From contig NZ_JARVWW010000006.1 of NCBI RefSeq assembly GCF_029846715.1, forward strand, positions 230,198 through 294,197: a DNA stretch of 64,000 nucleotides, in the 5' to 3' direction. A program made the position numbers and the translations under genes. Shown here piece by piece: positions 16,946 to 25,172 of this stretch (position 1 is the first letter of the stretch; every line of letters begins with the position of its first letter). The stretch comes from Bradyrhizobium nivariense (GTDB taxonomy: Bacteria; Pseudomonadota; Alphaproteobacteria; Rhizobiales; Xanthobacteraceae). The notes under the pieces were generated by a model that was not told the origin of the DNA, searched no databases, and saw only the letters and a list, made by a program, of their open reading frames with translations.

Positions 16946-17362
16946 TCAGTCGACCCGGACGGCGTAGAACGACGCCACCACGCCGGCTGGTGCGACCGTG
17001 CCCGGCGAACCGCCGCTGTGCGGGATGGTCCGGATCACCGAGCCGACGATGGCCGGACGCTGGTCGACGCCATTGGGCCAGGCCGGCACCAGCGAGCCCC
17101 AATAATCGTAGATCCATTCCTCGCCGCCGACGACACCGGTGCCCTGGAAGCGCACCTGCATCGGCGAGCCGTAGGCGCGCGATCCTTTCAGGGCGAGCGA
17201 CCAGCCCGGACCGCCGATCGTCCCGGCCAGGAGTTGCATCGGCCCGTCGACGATCTCGATCGTGCCGCGGCCGAACTCGAGATTGTTGAAGGCGGTGTTG
17301 ACGTCGGGATCGTTGAGCAGGCTGCGGTAGGTCCAATGTCCGACGAATGGATTGTCGCTCAT
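16946..17362 (-). CDS. Unknown 138-aa protein between LodA- and LodB-like genes
   Basis: It starts at ATG 17362, overlapping the LodA-like stop by 4 nt (ATGA), and ends 2 nt before the LodB-like start. The translation begins MSDNPFVGHWTYRSLLNDP and contains FGRGTIEIVDGPMQLLAGTI and YDYWGSLVPAWPNGVDQ. The alternation of hydrophobic and polar residues and frequent Gly and Trp suggest a small beta barrel, lipocalin- or avidin-like. There is no signal peptide. I do not recognise a family. Its position suggests a helper, chaperone or accessory subunit in LodA maturation. Confidence 0.75.
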   Translation of the reverse strand: MSDNPFVGHWTYRSLLNDPDVNTAFNNLEFGRGTIEIVDGPMQLLAGTIGGPGWSLALKGSRAYGSPMQVRFQGTGVVGGEEWIYDYWGSLVPAWPNGVDQRPAIVGSVIRTIPHSGGSPGTVAPAGVVASFYAVRVD

Positions 17363-19635
17363 GATGCCTCGCTTTTGGGATCGGGTTTCGACCCCGGTGT
17401 TCGCTCGACGCTGATGTATTTGTAGGTGAGATCGTCGGCCGACTTGGCGCCGGGCTGATAGGGATTGCGCACGATGAAGCCGAGCTTGGACCACTCGGTG
17501 ACCATCTTGAGATCGCCGACCGGGATCTGCGGAATGCCGCGGCTCCACGTCGTCCAGACGTAGTTGGGGCTTCCGTTCGAGATCGAGGCGATCTCGAAGG
17601 ACTGCAATGGCCGGTGCGCCGGCCACCACAGGGTGGTCCAGGTCTTTTCGTCACGGCTCAGCCGCTCATCATTGTCGCTGCCAGGATAGAGGTTGTTCCA
17701 GTCGGCGTAGGTGATGTTGATCGGCTGTGTCGTGCACTCGTTGAAATCGGACTGCCAGGGAAGTCCCATATATTTGGTGAGATCGCCCGGCTGAAGCCCG
17801 GTCTCGAAGTCGTTGTCCTGGCTGAGCGGCGAGTTGACGTTGAAGGTCGGGTCGGCGATCACGGTGCCGTGGTCTTGATTGGCCTGGGCGGCGCTCTGGA
17901 GAAAATCCGAGACGCTGCGATCGGCGTTGACGCGATACGGCGCCCAGTAGATCGAGGGATTGCGCATCACCCAGCCGAGCTCGCCGCCCGGACAGAAGGC
18001 GCCGCCCAGCACGTTGCTGAGCACGCCGCGGTCGAGCTCGCGGCCGGTCTTCGGCGGCATCTTCGGGTAAGGCTCGAAGGGTGAATAGCCGGCGGGCAGC
18101 CAGCCCTCCTCCTTCTCGTTGATGAACCAGCCACGCGCCCATTGGCCGAGGATGAAGAGCTGGTATTCGGTGAGATGGAGAAATTTCGATGGCGTCTCGT
18201 TCGACAGCGGATTGTCGCCGCATAACAGCGGCATCAGCGGCAGGGAGTGGACGCGCGACGACGCGCGGTCCTGCACCCGGAATGAATTCGCCTCGCCGGC
18301 GCGGCGCAAGAGGTCGAACAGGAAGCGGCGCATCGGTCCGTAGGGATCATCGGCCTTGGCATGGCGCGTCGGACCGGCGACCGCCGCCACCGCCATGACC
18401 GCCTCGCCCTGGCTGGCATCGCGCAGTGGCGCTTCCGACGGCGTCTCCGTCTCGGTCGACACAGCCGTCCGCCTTGGCGTCTGCGACAGCTTGTTGGGAT
18501 CGAACGTGCCGCGCTGCGCCTGGTCGTGCGGGTAGTTCGATTGTTGAAGGATATCGCTCAGATATCGAAACTCGTCGGGCCGGAACAGGATCGGCCAGAT
18601 GTCGCGATAGAACCACGGCCGGTAATTGCGATTCCACGCCAGGCGGCCGGCCTGCCAGTGGCGTAGCGCCGCCTCGTCGCGAAACGGGATCTGCTGCGGA
18701 TCGTCGTAGGTGCCGAGCGTGCCGTAGATGCCGGTGTCGGTGGCGAACTGGCGCACATAGAGATCGTACAACACCTCGTCCATCGTGATCATGTCGAGGA
18801 TCTGCGGTACGAAGCGCGGATAGCCGACGACCACCCACGCCGGAAACTCGACGTCGACGTAGCGGGTCTGGCCGACCTGCTTCGAATACATGATCAGCCG
18901 CGCCATCACCGGGCCGTCGGAGATGTCGTCGTACCAGCCATCGGTGTTGGCGTAGTCCTCGATCTTCGGACCGCCCGAGCCGCTGACGTCCATGCCCGAA
19001 TTGCCGTGACCGCCGAGCACGACGAGGCGGCCCTTATTATCGGTCATCATCTCGCCCAGCGTGTCGATGTCGAACGGCTGGAGCCCCTTGGGCGGAAAAG
19101 TCGTGGCATAGCCGCCCGGACCGCCGAAGCGGTCGAAATGCGCGCGGCGATTGGTGGTCGCGTTCACGCTGCGCGGCCCGGGATCGGTGATGAGGAGGTC
19201 GCGGTCCTGACCGGTGACGTCGGCGTTGCGGCGCGCACTGCCGGGCGCGTAGCCATGCTCGCCCTTGAGCTCGCTGAACGGGTACCAGGAGGACTTCTTG
19301 TTGGCGACATAGACCCGCCACTGGATGTCCACGAGCACACCGTGATTGCCGCCGCCCTCTACGTCATCGCCGAGCGCCAGCGGCCGGCCTTCGGGGGACT
19401 GGTCGTCATAGACGAAGATCTGGAAGCGCGCGGCCTGACGCTTCACACGGCCCTCCGCGTCCTTGAACGTCTTGACCGGAACGGGCGTGACGCCGTCGGG
19501 GCCTTGCAAGGGATTGCCGAAGCTGTCGCACGCCAACGGCATCGCCGCGGGCGTCTCCGGCGCGAGGTAGAATTCGCTCTCGCTGTTGCCCAGGCGCGCG
19601 ATGCCGATGCCCGGATGGATTCGATACGTCGCCAT
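17359..19635 (-). CDS. LodA-like CTQ-dependent amino acid oxidase
   Basis: 758 aa. It begins ATYRIHPGIGIARLGNSESEFYLAPE, the hallmark start of the LodA/GoxA family of cysteine-tryptophylquinone oxidases, which oxidatively deaminate amino acids and release hydrogen peroxide. Candidate cofactor residues are Cys548 in GGAFCPGGELGW and Trp627 in GLPWQSDFNEC; that pairing comes from motif recall, not alignment. Length is typical of the family (about 680-750). There is no signal peptide, as in other LodA proteins found outside the cell. It lies 18 nt after the tyrosinase gene and overlaps the next gene by 4 nt. The substrate may be lysine, glycine or another amine. Confidence 0.88.
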   Translation of the reverse strand: MATYRIHPGIGIARLGNSESEFYLAPETPAAMPLACDSFGNPLQGPDGVTPVPVKTFKDAEGRVKRQAARFQIFVYDDQSPEGRPLALGDDVEGGGNHGVLVDIQWRVYVANKKSSWYPFSELKGEHGYAPGSARRNADVTGQDRDLLITDPGPRSVNATTNRRAHFDRFGGPGGYATTFPPKGLQPFDIDTLGEMMTDNKGRLVVLGGHGNSGMDVSGSGGPKIEDYANTDGWYDDISDGPVMARLIMYSKQVGQTRYVDVEFPAWVVVGYPRFVPQILDMITMDEVLYDLYVRQFATDTGIYGTLGTYDDPQQIPFRDEAALRHWQAGRLAWNRNYRPWFYRDIWPILFRPDEFRYLSDILQQSNYPHDQAQRGTFDPNKLSQTPRRTAVSTETETPSEAPLRDASQGEAVMAVAAVAGPTRHAKADDPYGPMRRFLFDLLRRAGEANSFRVQDRASSRVHSLPLMPLLCGDNPLSNETPSKFLHLTEYQLFILGQWARGWFINEKEEGWLPAGYSPFEPYPKMPPKTGRELDRGVLSNVLGGAFCPGGELGWVMRNPSIYWAPYRVNADRSVSDFLQSAAQANQDHGTVIADPTFNVNSPLSQDNDFETGLQPGDLTKYMGLPWQSDFNECTTQPINITYADWNNLYPGSDNDERLSRDEKTWTTLWWPAHRPLQSFEIASISNGSPNYVWTTWSRGIPQIPVGDLKMVTEWSKLGFIVRNPYQPGAKSADDLTYKYISVERTPGSKPDPKSEAS

Positions 19636-19653
19636 GACTTCCCCGCCACCTTC

Positions 19654-21762
19654 TCAATCCAGGAAACTGATCGACACGCCTTCCAGCTTCAGAAGCTCCC
19701 TCTCCTCCCGGTAGTCGCCGCCGATCACCACCAGCGTGATCTGCAACGGGCCCTTCTTCTTGAGCGCCTGCCTGGCGGCGGCCGTGACGTCGATGCGATG
19801 GACGCGCGGCGTGTTGTGGCTGCGCCCGCGCTGGTCGAAGCGCCGTGGCTGCGGCGGCGGGATATCGCAATGGCCGGGACCGCCGTAGCAGGCGCCATGT
19901 CCGAAGATCGAGATGTAGCCGGCGTAATGCGGGTTGCCCTTGATCGGTGTCGATGCGTCGGCGCCCGGCTCGTTCAGGAAGGCGCGCACAAAGCAGGAGC
20001 GTGTCAATTGCGGCACCTGGTGCAGGCGGATCTCCGCGCGTTTGAAGCTGCGCGCGGCCTGCGGCACCGTGATCGGCTGCGACACGAAGCGGCTGACCGG
20101 CGCCTCCAGGCCAACCGGCATGAAATGCGAACTGCGGACGTGTTCGTAGCCGAATGGCGCGATGTCGAGCGTGTCGCGGATGGTGTAGTTCCACGGCGAC
20201 AGCACGGAATCGAGGTCGGCTGGCAGCGCATTCGGATTGAGCTTCTGCCACTCCCACCAGATGCGATCGATATTGACGTGGATCGGCCAGAACACCGGAT
20301 CATAGGACGCCGTCAGGTTGCTGAACATGTCGCCGAGGCCCGGCTGCGAATAGAGATCCGAACGGGCATGGAAGCGGCGCCCGCCGACCTGCGCGGCATC
20401 GTTGCGGCGCGTCGCGAGCGCGCGCACGCGCTCGGTCTCGGCACCCGGCTGCGGCGTCGTTCCGGTCGCGGTGGGACCGTCCTTGCAGACATAGGTCGCC
20501 TGCCCGGCATCGGGATTCTGCCCACCGGTCCAGATGTGCATGGTGTTGTGCGGATTCTGGTCGAGAAATCCGAACGCGGCGTCGTAGATGCTGCCGCCGC
20601 CGAAATCGCGGAAATTGTTGAGGCTCAGGATCTGGGCGATGTCGTCGGCCGAGGGGTAATGATAGTTGATGACCTGGTTGATCGTGCCGCCGCCGGCATA
20701 TTCGGCAGGATAGCGCAGCGGGTACCAGAGCGAGTTCGACTGAAGCAGCGCGTCGATGAAACGCTGGCGGTTGGCGTCCTTGGGATCGGGCGTGATGGAC
20801 GAATATCCGATGGTGGAAATCAGATAGCAGAAGAAGGCGTGCTGCGACGTGAAGTACATGCGGTCGCGTGCAAGCGCCAGGATCGCTTTCTTCTGAGCCG
20901 CCGTCGGCGCCGGGTCGAGCGCCGCAACCAGCGTCTCCGCCGCCTCCTCGGTGAGATAGGCCTTCATCGACGTCGGAATGATGCGGCCCTTGTCCGGTTC
21001 GCCCGGCCGGTACTCCGGCATGGTGAAGTCCCAGTACGGCAGCATCAGCCCCGGCTCGAAATCCTGCAGGTTCTGCTCGAACTCGTAGAGATAGGCGCGA
21101 TGCCAGGGCAGGAACCGCTCCCAGCCATGCTGGCAATGGTTTTGGTGGATCAGCGCCTGGTTGTTGTAGCTGCGGCGATCTTCCGGCCAGCGGTTGAGCG
21201 AATAGAGCTGGCGAAAGCCACGGCGCAGGCGCTCGAGCTGCGGCTCGCTCATGCAATCGATGTTCATACGCCGCCTGGGCTCGCCGACACCCGCGGCCGG
21301 CGAATAGCCGTCGGCGGCCACCGCAAATTCGGCGATCTCGCTGACCTTCACCGTCGCGGTCTTCGCCGGCTTGCCGGGCGCAAGCTCGACCGCGACGCTG
21401 GTCGCATCGTCCGGGCAGCCGCCATCGATCCAGTCGGCAATGCGATCGATATCGGCGGGTGCAACCGCGTGGCCGCCCCACGGCAGCGCCGGGAACCGGC
21501 CGCCATCGAATGGCGCTTCGCCGCGCAATCCCTTGATCAATCCGGATGCGTCGCTGCGCGCATGCGGCGGTACACAGCAGGCGTGGCCCGCCGGCACGGG
21601 AGCGACCATCTTGATGCCGAAGATCTCGGCGCCTTCCAGCGCCCGCGCGCCGTTGTCCCAGAACCGTCCCGCACCACCATAGTCGGCAGTGCTGTCACCG
21701 GCGGCTTCATCCAGGATCGCCTTCACACGCGCATAAGCAACGGTCAGTGCTTCGGTGTCCAT
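19654..21762 (-). CDS. Tyrosinase-type (type 3 copper) oxidase with N-terminal extension
   Basis: 702 aa from the ATG at 21762, preceded by GGGGGCTGGA; a TTG 21 nt upstream is less likely. CuA: His212 and His221 in QHGWERFLPWHRAYL, with His206 or His209 upstream. CuB: His405 and His409 in NPHNTMHIW, then His495 in DPVFWPIHVNIDRIWWEWQ. Residues 1-120 form a separate domain with DADIDR-WIDGGCPDD-like features that resembles cytochrome-c-like extensions but has no CxxCH. The C-terminal region (from about residue 540) is a beta-rich domain, as in polyphenol oxidases. The expected reaction is hydroxylation of phenols and/or oxidation of catechols to quinones. It is the first gene of the oxidase operon, and the 180 bp upstream is the likely promoter. 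Confidence 0.9.
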   Translation of the reverse strand: MDTEALTVAYARVKAILDEAAGDSTADYGGAGRFWDNGARALEGAEIFGIKMVAPVPAGHACCVPPHARSDASGLIKGLRGEAPFDGGRFPALPWGGHAVAPADIDRIADWIDGGCPDDATSVAVELAPGKPAKTATVKVSEIAEFAVAADGYSPAAGVGEPRRRMNIDCMSEPQLERLRRGFRQLYSLNRWPEDRRSYNNQALIHQNHCQHGWERFLPWHRAYLYEFEQNLQDFEPGLMLPYWDFTMPEYRPGEPDKGRIIPTSMKAYLTEEAAETLVAALDPAPTAAQKKAILALARDRMYFTSQHAFFCYLISTIGYSSITPDPKDANRQRFIDALLQSNSLWYPLRYPAEYAGGGTINQVINYHYPSADDIAQILSLNNFRDFGGGSIYDAAFGFLDQNPHNTMHIWTGGQNPDAGQATYVCKDGPTATGTTPQPGAETERVRALATRRNDAAQVGGRRFHARSDLYSQPGLGDMFSNLTASYDPVFWPIHVNIDRIWWEWQKLNPNALPADLDSVLSPWNYTIRDTLDIAPFGYEHVRSSHFMPVGLEAPVSRFVSQPITVPQAARSFKRAEIRLHQVPQLTRSCFVRAFLNEPGADASTPIKGNPHYAGYISIFGHGACYGGPGHCDIPPPQPRRFDQRGRSHNTPRVHRIDVTAAARQALKKKGPLQITLVVIGGDYREERELLKLEGVSISFLD

Positions 21763-21941
21763 TCCAGCCCCCGGGGCAAGCAAGACGGAGAAGGCGGGCG
21801 GAGACTAACCACAACTTTTGGGTGATGTCATCTAAACACGCACCTTCGAGCCGAAGCGGACAGTGAATATTTTTGGCAGGTAGCGTGATCTATTTCATAC
21901 AACCGAAATGGATGGAGTCAGCACGGTCGCGTGCGATGCGT

Positions 21942-22685
21942 TCAGCTTCCTTTGGGAGTGGTCCCTGACTGCGACCCGCCAAGGCCGGGATTGATGGCCA
22001 GCGACGCGCCGGCGGCGCCGCCGGCTTCATAGGCCGTCATCGACACCATCCGGCTGGTGCTGCGCTGGGTCCGGAGCTTGAGGTCGAGCTTGCCGAATTC
22101 TGCATCGACCACTGAGGTCTTGAGGACGACCAGCCCGCGGCCGGTGCTTTCGTTGACCTGATCGCGACTGGCCTTGATCGCCACCAGCCTGTCCGCGATT
22201 GATGCCACCATCCCGAGCGCGAAGGAGGCATTGGCCAGATGGCGCTGCTGGTGCCGGAACCTGCTGTAGTCGACCGAGGTCTTGAAGCGGCCAAGTTCGG
22301 CGCGCACGGCGCCGTCGATCAATTCGGCCAGATAATGCGCGACCTCGACATCCGCGCCGAGACCGAAAAACACATAGCTGTTCTCACCGGCCGCATTCTT
22401 CTCGCGCCAGACCCGACAATCGCAGAAATGAGCGATCGCGCCGATGCAGTCGTCCAGAGGAATTCGCTTCTTGCGATGGGTCTCGTAGACCCTTCGTTCG
22501 CAGGGCGACGCCCGCAGTTCGACGTCGGAGAGCGACAAATCGTGGCGATCCAGCAGCTCGGCGACCTTGGCAGCGGCAGACAGCGCCTCGTCCTCGGTGC
22601 AGCCATTGGCAATGGTCTTGGCACGCAACGCCTGAATGCGGAGCTTCAGCTTGTCGAGCCCGGCCGGATTGAACGTCTGATTCAC
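21942..22685 (-). CDS. DUF2786 domain protein
   Basis: 247 aa with a GTG start at 22685. The N-terminus LKLRIQALRAKTIANGCTEDEALSAAAKVAELLDRHDLSLSDVELR is the DUF2786 helical signature. The middle (CDCRVWREKNAAGENSYVFFGLGADVEVAHYLAELIDGA) matches the domain that usually follows it, and the C-terminus is Gly/Ala-rich. DUF2786 proteins occur in phages and mobile elements and their function is not known. It lies at the left edge of the island, so it may be part of it. Confidence 0.82.
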   Translation of the reverse strand: MNQTFNPAGLDKLKLRIQALRAKTIANGCTEDEALSAAAKVAELLDRHDLSLSDVELRASPCERRVYETHRKKRIPLDDCIGAIAHFCDCRVWREKNAAGENSYVFFGLGADVEVAHYLAELIDGAVRAELGRFKTSVDYSRFRHQQRHLANASFALGMVASIADRLVAIKASRDQVNESTGRGLVVLKTSVVDAEFGKLDLKLRTQRSTSRMVSMTAYEAGGAAGASLAINPGLGGSQSGTTPKGS

Positions 22686-22839
22686 CGATCACCTGCCCGG
22701 GAAAGCCCAACCGACAGACCCCGGTCGGATCAACTGGCGGAAGGGGTGTCCGCCGATCTAGATTGATTTTACATCACAAATCACGTCTAGTCGCTTCGTA
22801 CCCCTGTTTTGGCCCCTGCCAAACTTCGGAGCGCCGTAG

Positions 22840-23760
22840 ATGCCGCCTGATGCCCCTGCCGCCCCCGTAGCACCGGCCGCCCCGATAGTCACCACGCCGC
22901 CGGCGAGCCCGCAACCGCCGCAGCCCGCCAAGGTCGAGGCACCGGCTGCCGCCCGCCCTGTCCCCGGCTCGAAAGCATGGGCTCAAATGACGCCCGAGCA
23001 GCGTCACGCGCAACTCAGAGGCCCGGAAAATCCCCGGGCGCGCGGATACTCCCCGGCCATCGAGCAGCGGGAGGCCGCCGCAGCCGCCCGGGGCAAGGCC
23101 CCTGATCCGGCGGCGATCGACGGCACCGCGCTGGAGCCGGCCGCGCCCGAAAAAGTCCAGGTTGGCAAATACGAGGTCTCCGAAGACGAGCTCGCCGCCC
23201 TGCTCGATCGGCAAGCGCAAGACGATCTCCGGAAGGCCACTATTCCGCCGACCCCCGACGCGTACAAGCTGGAAATCTCCCCAGACGCCAAGCTGCCGGG
23301 CAGTGCCGAGTTCAGATTTGATGCGACCGATCCCTCGCTGGCAGCCGCCAGGAATTGGGCTCACAGCAAGGGACTCGATCAGGGCGCCTTTTCCGAGATG
23401 CTCACGCTTTACGCTTCGCACATCGCGCAGCAGAATTTGGTCATTGCCGAGGCCAATCGCGCCGAGATCGCCAAGGCTGGCGTGAACGGCCCTCAACGTG
23501 TCGATGCAATCAGCAAATGGATTAGGGCCGAAATCGGCGACGCGGACGCAAAGCCAATCCTCGCAACGATGGTCACCGACGCGCATTTGCGTTTCTTCGA
23601 GAGGATGCAGCAGAAGGTCACGAACCAGGGCAGCGCTTCGTTCTCGCAGTCGCACCGCGTACCAGCGGATACCCGGGGAATCCCCGGCTACGAGAACATG
23701 AGTTTCGAGCAGCGTCGTCACGCTCAGGATCAACAGTTCGCACGACGAAACGGGGGCTGA
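22840..23760 (+). CDS. Phage capsid scaffold/assembly-like protein
   Basis: 306 aa. A Pro/Ala-rich N-terminus is followed by charged helical sequence with KVQVGKYEVSEDELAALL, PDAYKLEISPDAKLPG and DPSLAAARNWAHSKGLDQGAFSEML. The P-D-A-Y-K-L-D/E-x-P-E pattern and the helical tail resemble scaffolding/capsid assembly proteins of podophage-type elements. A TAG stop immediately precedes the ATG, so the start is fixed. No capsid gene follows, which indicates a broken phage module. Confidence 0.7.
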   Translation: MPPDAPAAPVAPAAPIVTTPPASPQPPQPAKVEAPAAARPVPGSKAWAQMTPEQRHAQLRGPENPRARGYSPAIEQREAAAAARGKAPDPAAIDGTALEPAAPEKVQVGKYEVSEDELAALLDRQAQDDLRKATIPPTPDAYKLEISPDAKLPGSAEFRFDATDPSLAAARNWAHSKGLDQGAFSEMLTLYASHIAQQNLVIAEANRAEIAKAGVNGPQRVDAISKWIRAEIGDADAKPILATMVTDAHLRFFERMQQKVTNQGSASFSQSHRVPADTRGIPGYENMSFEQRRHAQDQQFARRNGG

Positions 23761-23761
23761 G

Positions 23762-24057
23762 ATGGCCGAGCCTTTCTTTCATTTGACCTTGTCGCGCCGC
23801 ACTGGATCGTTCGGCGAAACCGCGGCGTCCGAGGCGCATGAGGTCGCTGCGCTACTGCGTCGCGCGGCTCAGGTCATTGCCAGCGGCGCCCCGATCGAAG
23901 AGCCGGCTCAGCGCGAATTGAAATGCTCGGGCGGCCCGCCGTCGGATCTTTTAAATTCTCGGAAGACGCCATCAAGGGCCCGGGCACTGGATACGACCGA
24001 ACGCACATTCGGATGCCCTCGCCGCTTGAGCTCGCCAACCCGCCGAGGCGCGCATGA
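23762..24057 (+). pseudogene. Small phage protein with likely frameshift
   Basis: Starts 1 nt after the scaffold-like gene: MAEPFFHLTLSRRTGSFGET...AALLRRAAQVIASG. The frame then becomes poor after RELKCSGG. In the adjacent frame from about 23923 the sequence reads PAVGSFKFSEDAIKGPGTGYDRT and ends at a TGA (24055-24057) overlapping the next ATG. Small phage proteins of this kind often end with a VGSFxxSED-like motif, so a one-base shift between about 23900 and 23945 probably split one gene. Two overlapping genes are the alternative. Confidence 0.45.
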
Positions 24058-24266
24058 CCTCCCTAATTGAACCGACGACGATCTATCACGTCGCCATGGG
24101 CGCCGCGACGATGAACGCAGTCGACGCGAACGCCGCGGTCAGCTGCCACCCGCGCGAGTGGAGCCGGGTCCCATGGTCGCCTGAAGTGGTCGAGCGGGTC
24201 GAAGCTCTCATCAAACGCGACGAGGAACTTAACCACGTGCCGGTCATCGGCGCTCTACAGGAATAG
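24054..24266 (+). CDS. Small hypothetical protein (70 aa)
   Basis: ATG at 24054 overlaps the preceding stop (ATGA). The translation MTSLIEPTTIYHVAMGAATM... has WSPEVVERVEALIKRDEELNH in its second half, a plausible helix. I do not recognise a family. The tight spacing on both sides supports translation within the phage-like unit. Confidence 0.5.
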   Translation: MTSLIEPTTIYHVAMGAATMNAVDANAAVSCHPREWSRVPWSPEVVERVEALIKRDEELNHVPVIGALQE

Positions 24267-24272
24267 AACCCG

Positions 24273-24470
24273 ATGCCGCACAAGATCGTCCGCCGTACCG
24301 ATCCGCCGAAAGCTCCATCCCGCCAGATCCAGCGGTTTTCGAATGACGGCCCGCAACGTGGTCCCCATCACCGCCCCGATGGTGATGGTGGGTCGACCAA
24401 AACCTCGCGCGACGCTGAGCGGATTGCGCGCAACCCCGGCGAAATAAACCCGCGCCAGCAGCACAACTAG
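24273..24470 (+). CDS. Small basic hypothetical protein (65 aa)
   Basis: ATG at 24273, 6 nt after the preceding stop, with ACAGGA upstream. Arg-, Pro- and Asn-rich (MPHKIVRRTDPPKAPSRQIQ), without predicted structure. It is supported mainly by operon-like spacing, so it may be spurious. Confidence 0.35.
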   Translation: MPHKIVRRTDPPKAPSRQIQRFSNDGPQRGPHHRPDGDGGSTKTSRDAERIARNPGEINPRQQHN

Positions 24471-24480
24471 GCGAGGACAA

Positions 24481-24930
24481 ATGAACGCGCCGTTCAGCCG
24501 TTTTATTGGGGACTACGACGCCCTCGTTCAGACGCTGCGCGAACGGTCCGAGCTGATGGAGATTTCTCGGCTCGAGCTCGATAGGCTCAGCGGCCTTGCC
24601 GACGGCTATGCCGGCAAGGTACTGGCGCCGGCGCGGATCAAATCTATTGGCAGCAGCCTTGGGCCTCTGCTCCAGACGCTCGGTTTGATTTTGATCGCCG
24701 TCGAAGATCCCGCGGCGCGCGACAGAACTCTGGCGCGCCGTACGCCATTCGACGCCTCCAACCGCCGCGTAGGCAATCATAGCAACTCGAGAAAACCAGA
24801 TCCCGAGATCGAGCCAGTCGCGGAGATTGCACCGTCGCCTCCGCCGCGCCCCGAACCGGTCTCACGTACTCACCTGCGCGTGATTGAATCGCGCAGCAAG
24901 GGTAGCGCGCGGTGGGGAGGAGCACTATGA
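24481..24930 (+). CDS. Hypothetical protein (149 aa)
   Basis: MNAPFSRFIGDYDALVQTLRERSELMEISRLELDRLSGLADGYAGK is followed by LGPLLQTLGLILIAVEDPAA. The first 85 residues are well structured (helix-strand) and resemble a protein that I have seen repeatedly in alphaproteobacterial mobile regions, possibly HTH-like. The C-terminus is a Pro-rich tail. Preceded by GGACAA. The stop overlaps the next ATG (ATGA). Confidence 0.65.
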   Translation: MNAPFSRFIGDYDALVQTLRERSELMEISRLELDRLSGLADGYAGKVLAPARIKSIGSSLGPLLQTLGLILIAVEDPAARDRTLARRTPFDASNRRVGNHSNSRKPDPEIEPVAEIAPSPPPRPEPVSRTHLRVIESRSKGSARWGGAL

Positions 24931-25109
24931 CGAATTACGAACTGTACGCGATGCAGCTCGCACTCAATGGCGGAGAAGGCGGCCTGGCTGCATATCTGAA
25001 TGGCCCTGTCGTCGTCGATCTTGCGGCAGGCCGATCTCGTCGTCGACGTCACGCCGAACCCCAGCTCATGAAAACCGCGCGTCATCGGCCCCGGAGCCGA
25101 TGCGGCTGA
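24927..25109 (+). CDS. Small hypothetical protein (60 aa)
   Basis: ATG at 24927 with GGAGGAGC upstream, overlapping the previous stop by 4 nt. MTNYELYAMQLALNGGEGGLAAYLNGP is followed by a very basic tail (GRSRRRRHAEP). The first half looks coding. The last 25 residues may result from loss of an earlier stop. Confidence 0.5.
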   Translation: MTNYELYAMQLALNGGEGGLAAYLNGPVVVDLAAGRSRRRRHAEPQLMKTARHRPRSRCG

Positions 25110-25172
25110 TTGAGCACAAGCCAACGCAGGTCGAACGAGGCGCAACGCGCAGACCGCGAAAAGCCTGTAAGG

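Noticed and set aside
19006..21825. A 939-codon plus-strand open frame
   Set aside because: It runs antisense across the tyrosinase and LodA-like genes, whose copper and family motifs are unmistakable. Such long shadow frames are expected in GC-rich DNA.
22686..22839. Possible left attachment site at the island edge
   Set aside because: No sequence matching the tRNA-Ser 3' end was found here by eye. A computed direct-repeat search is required.
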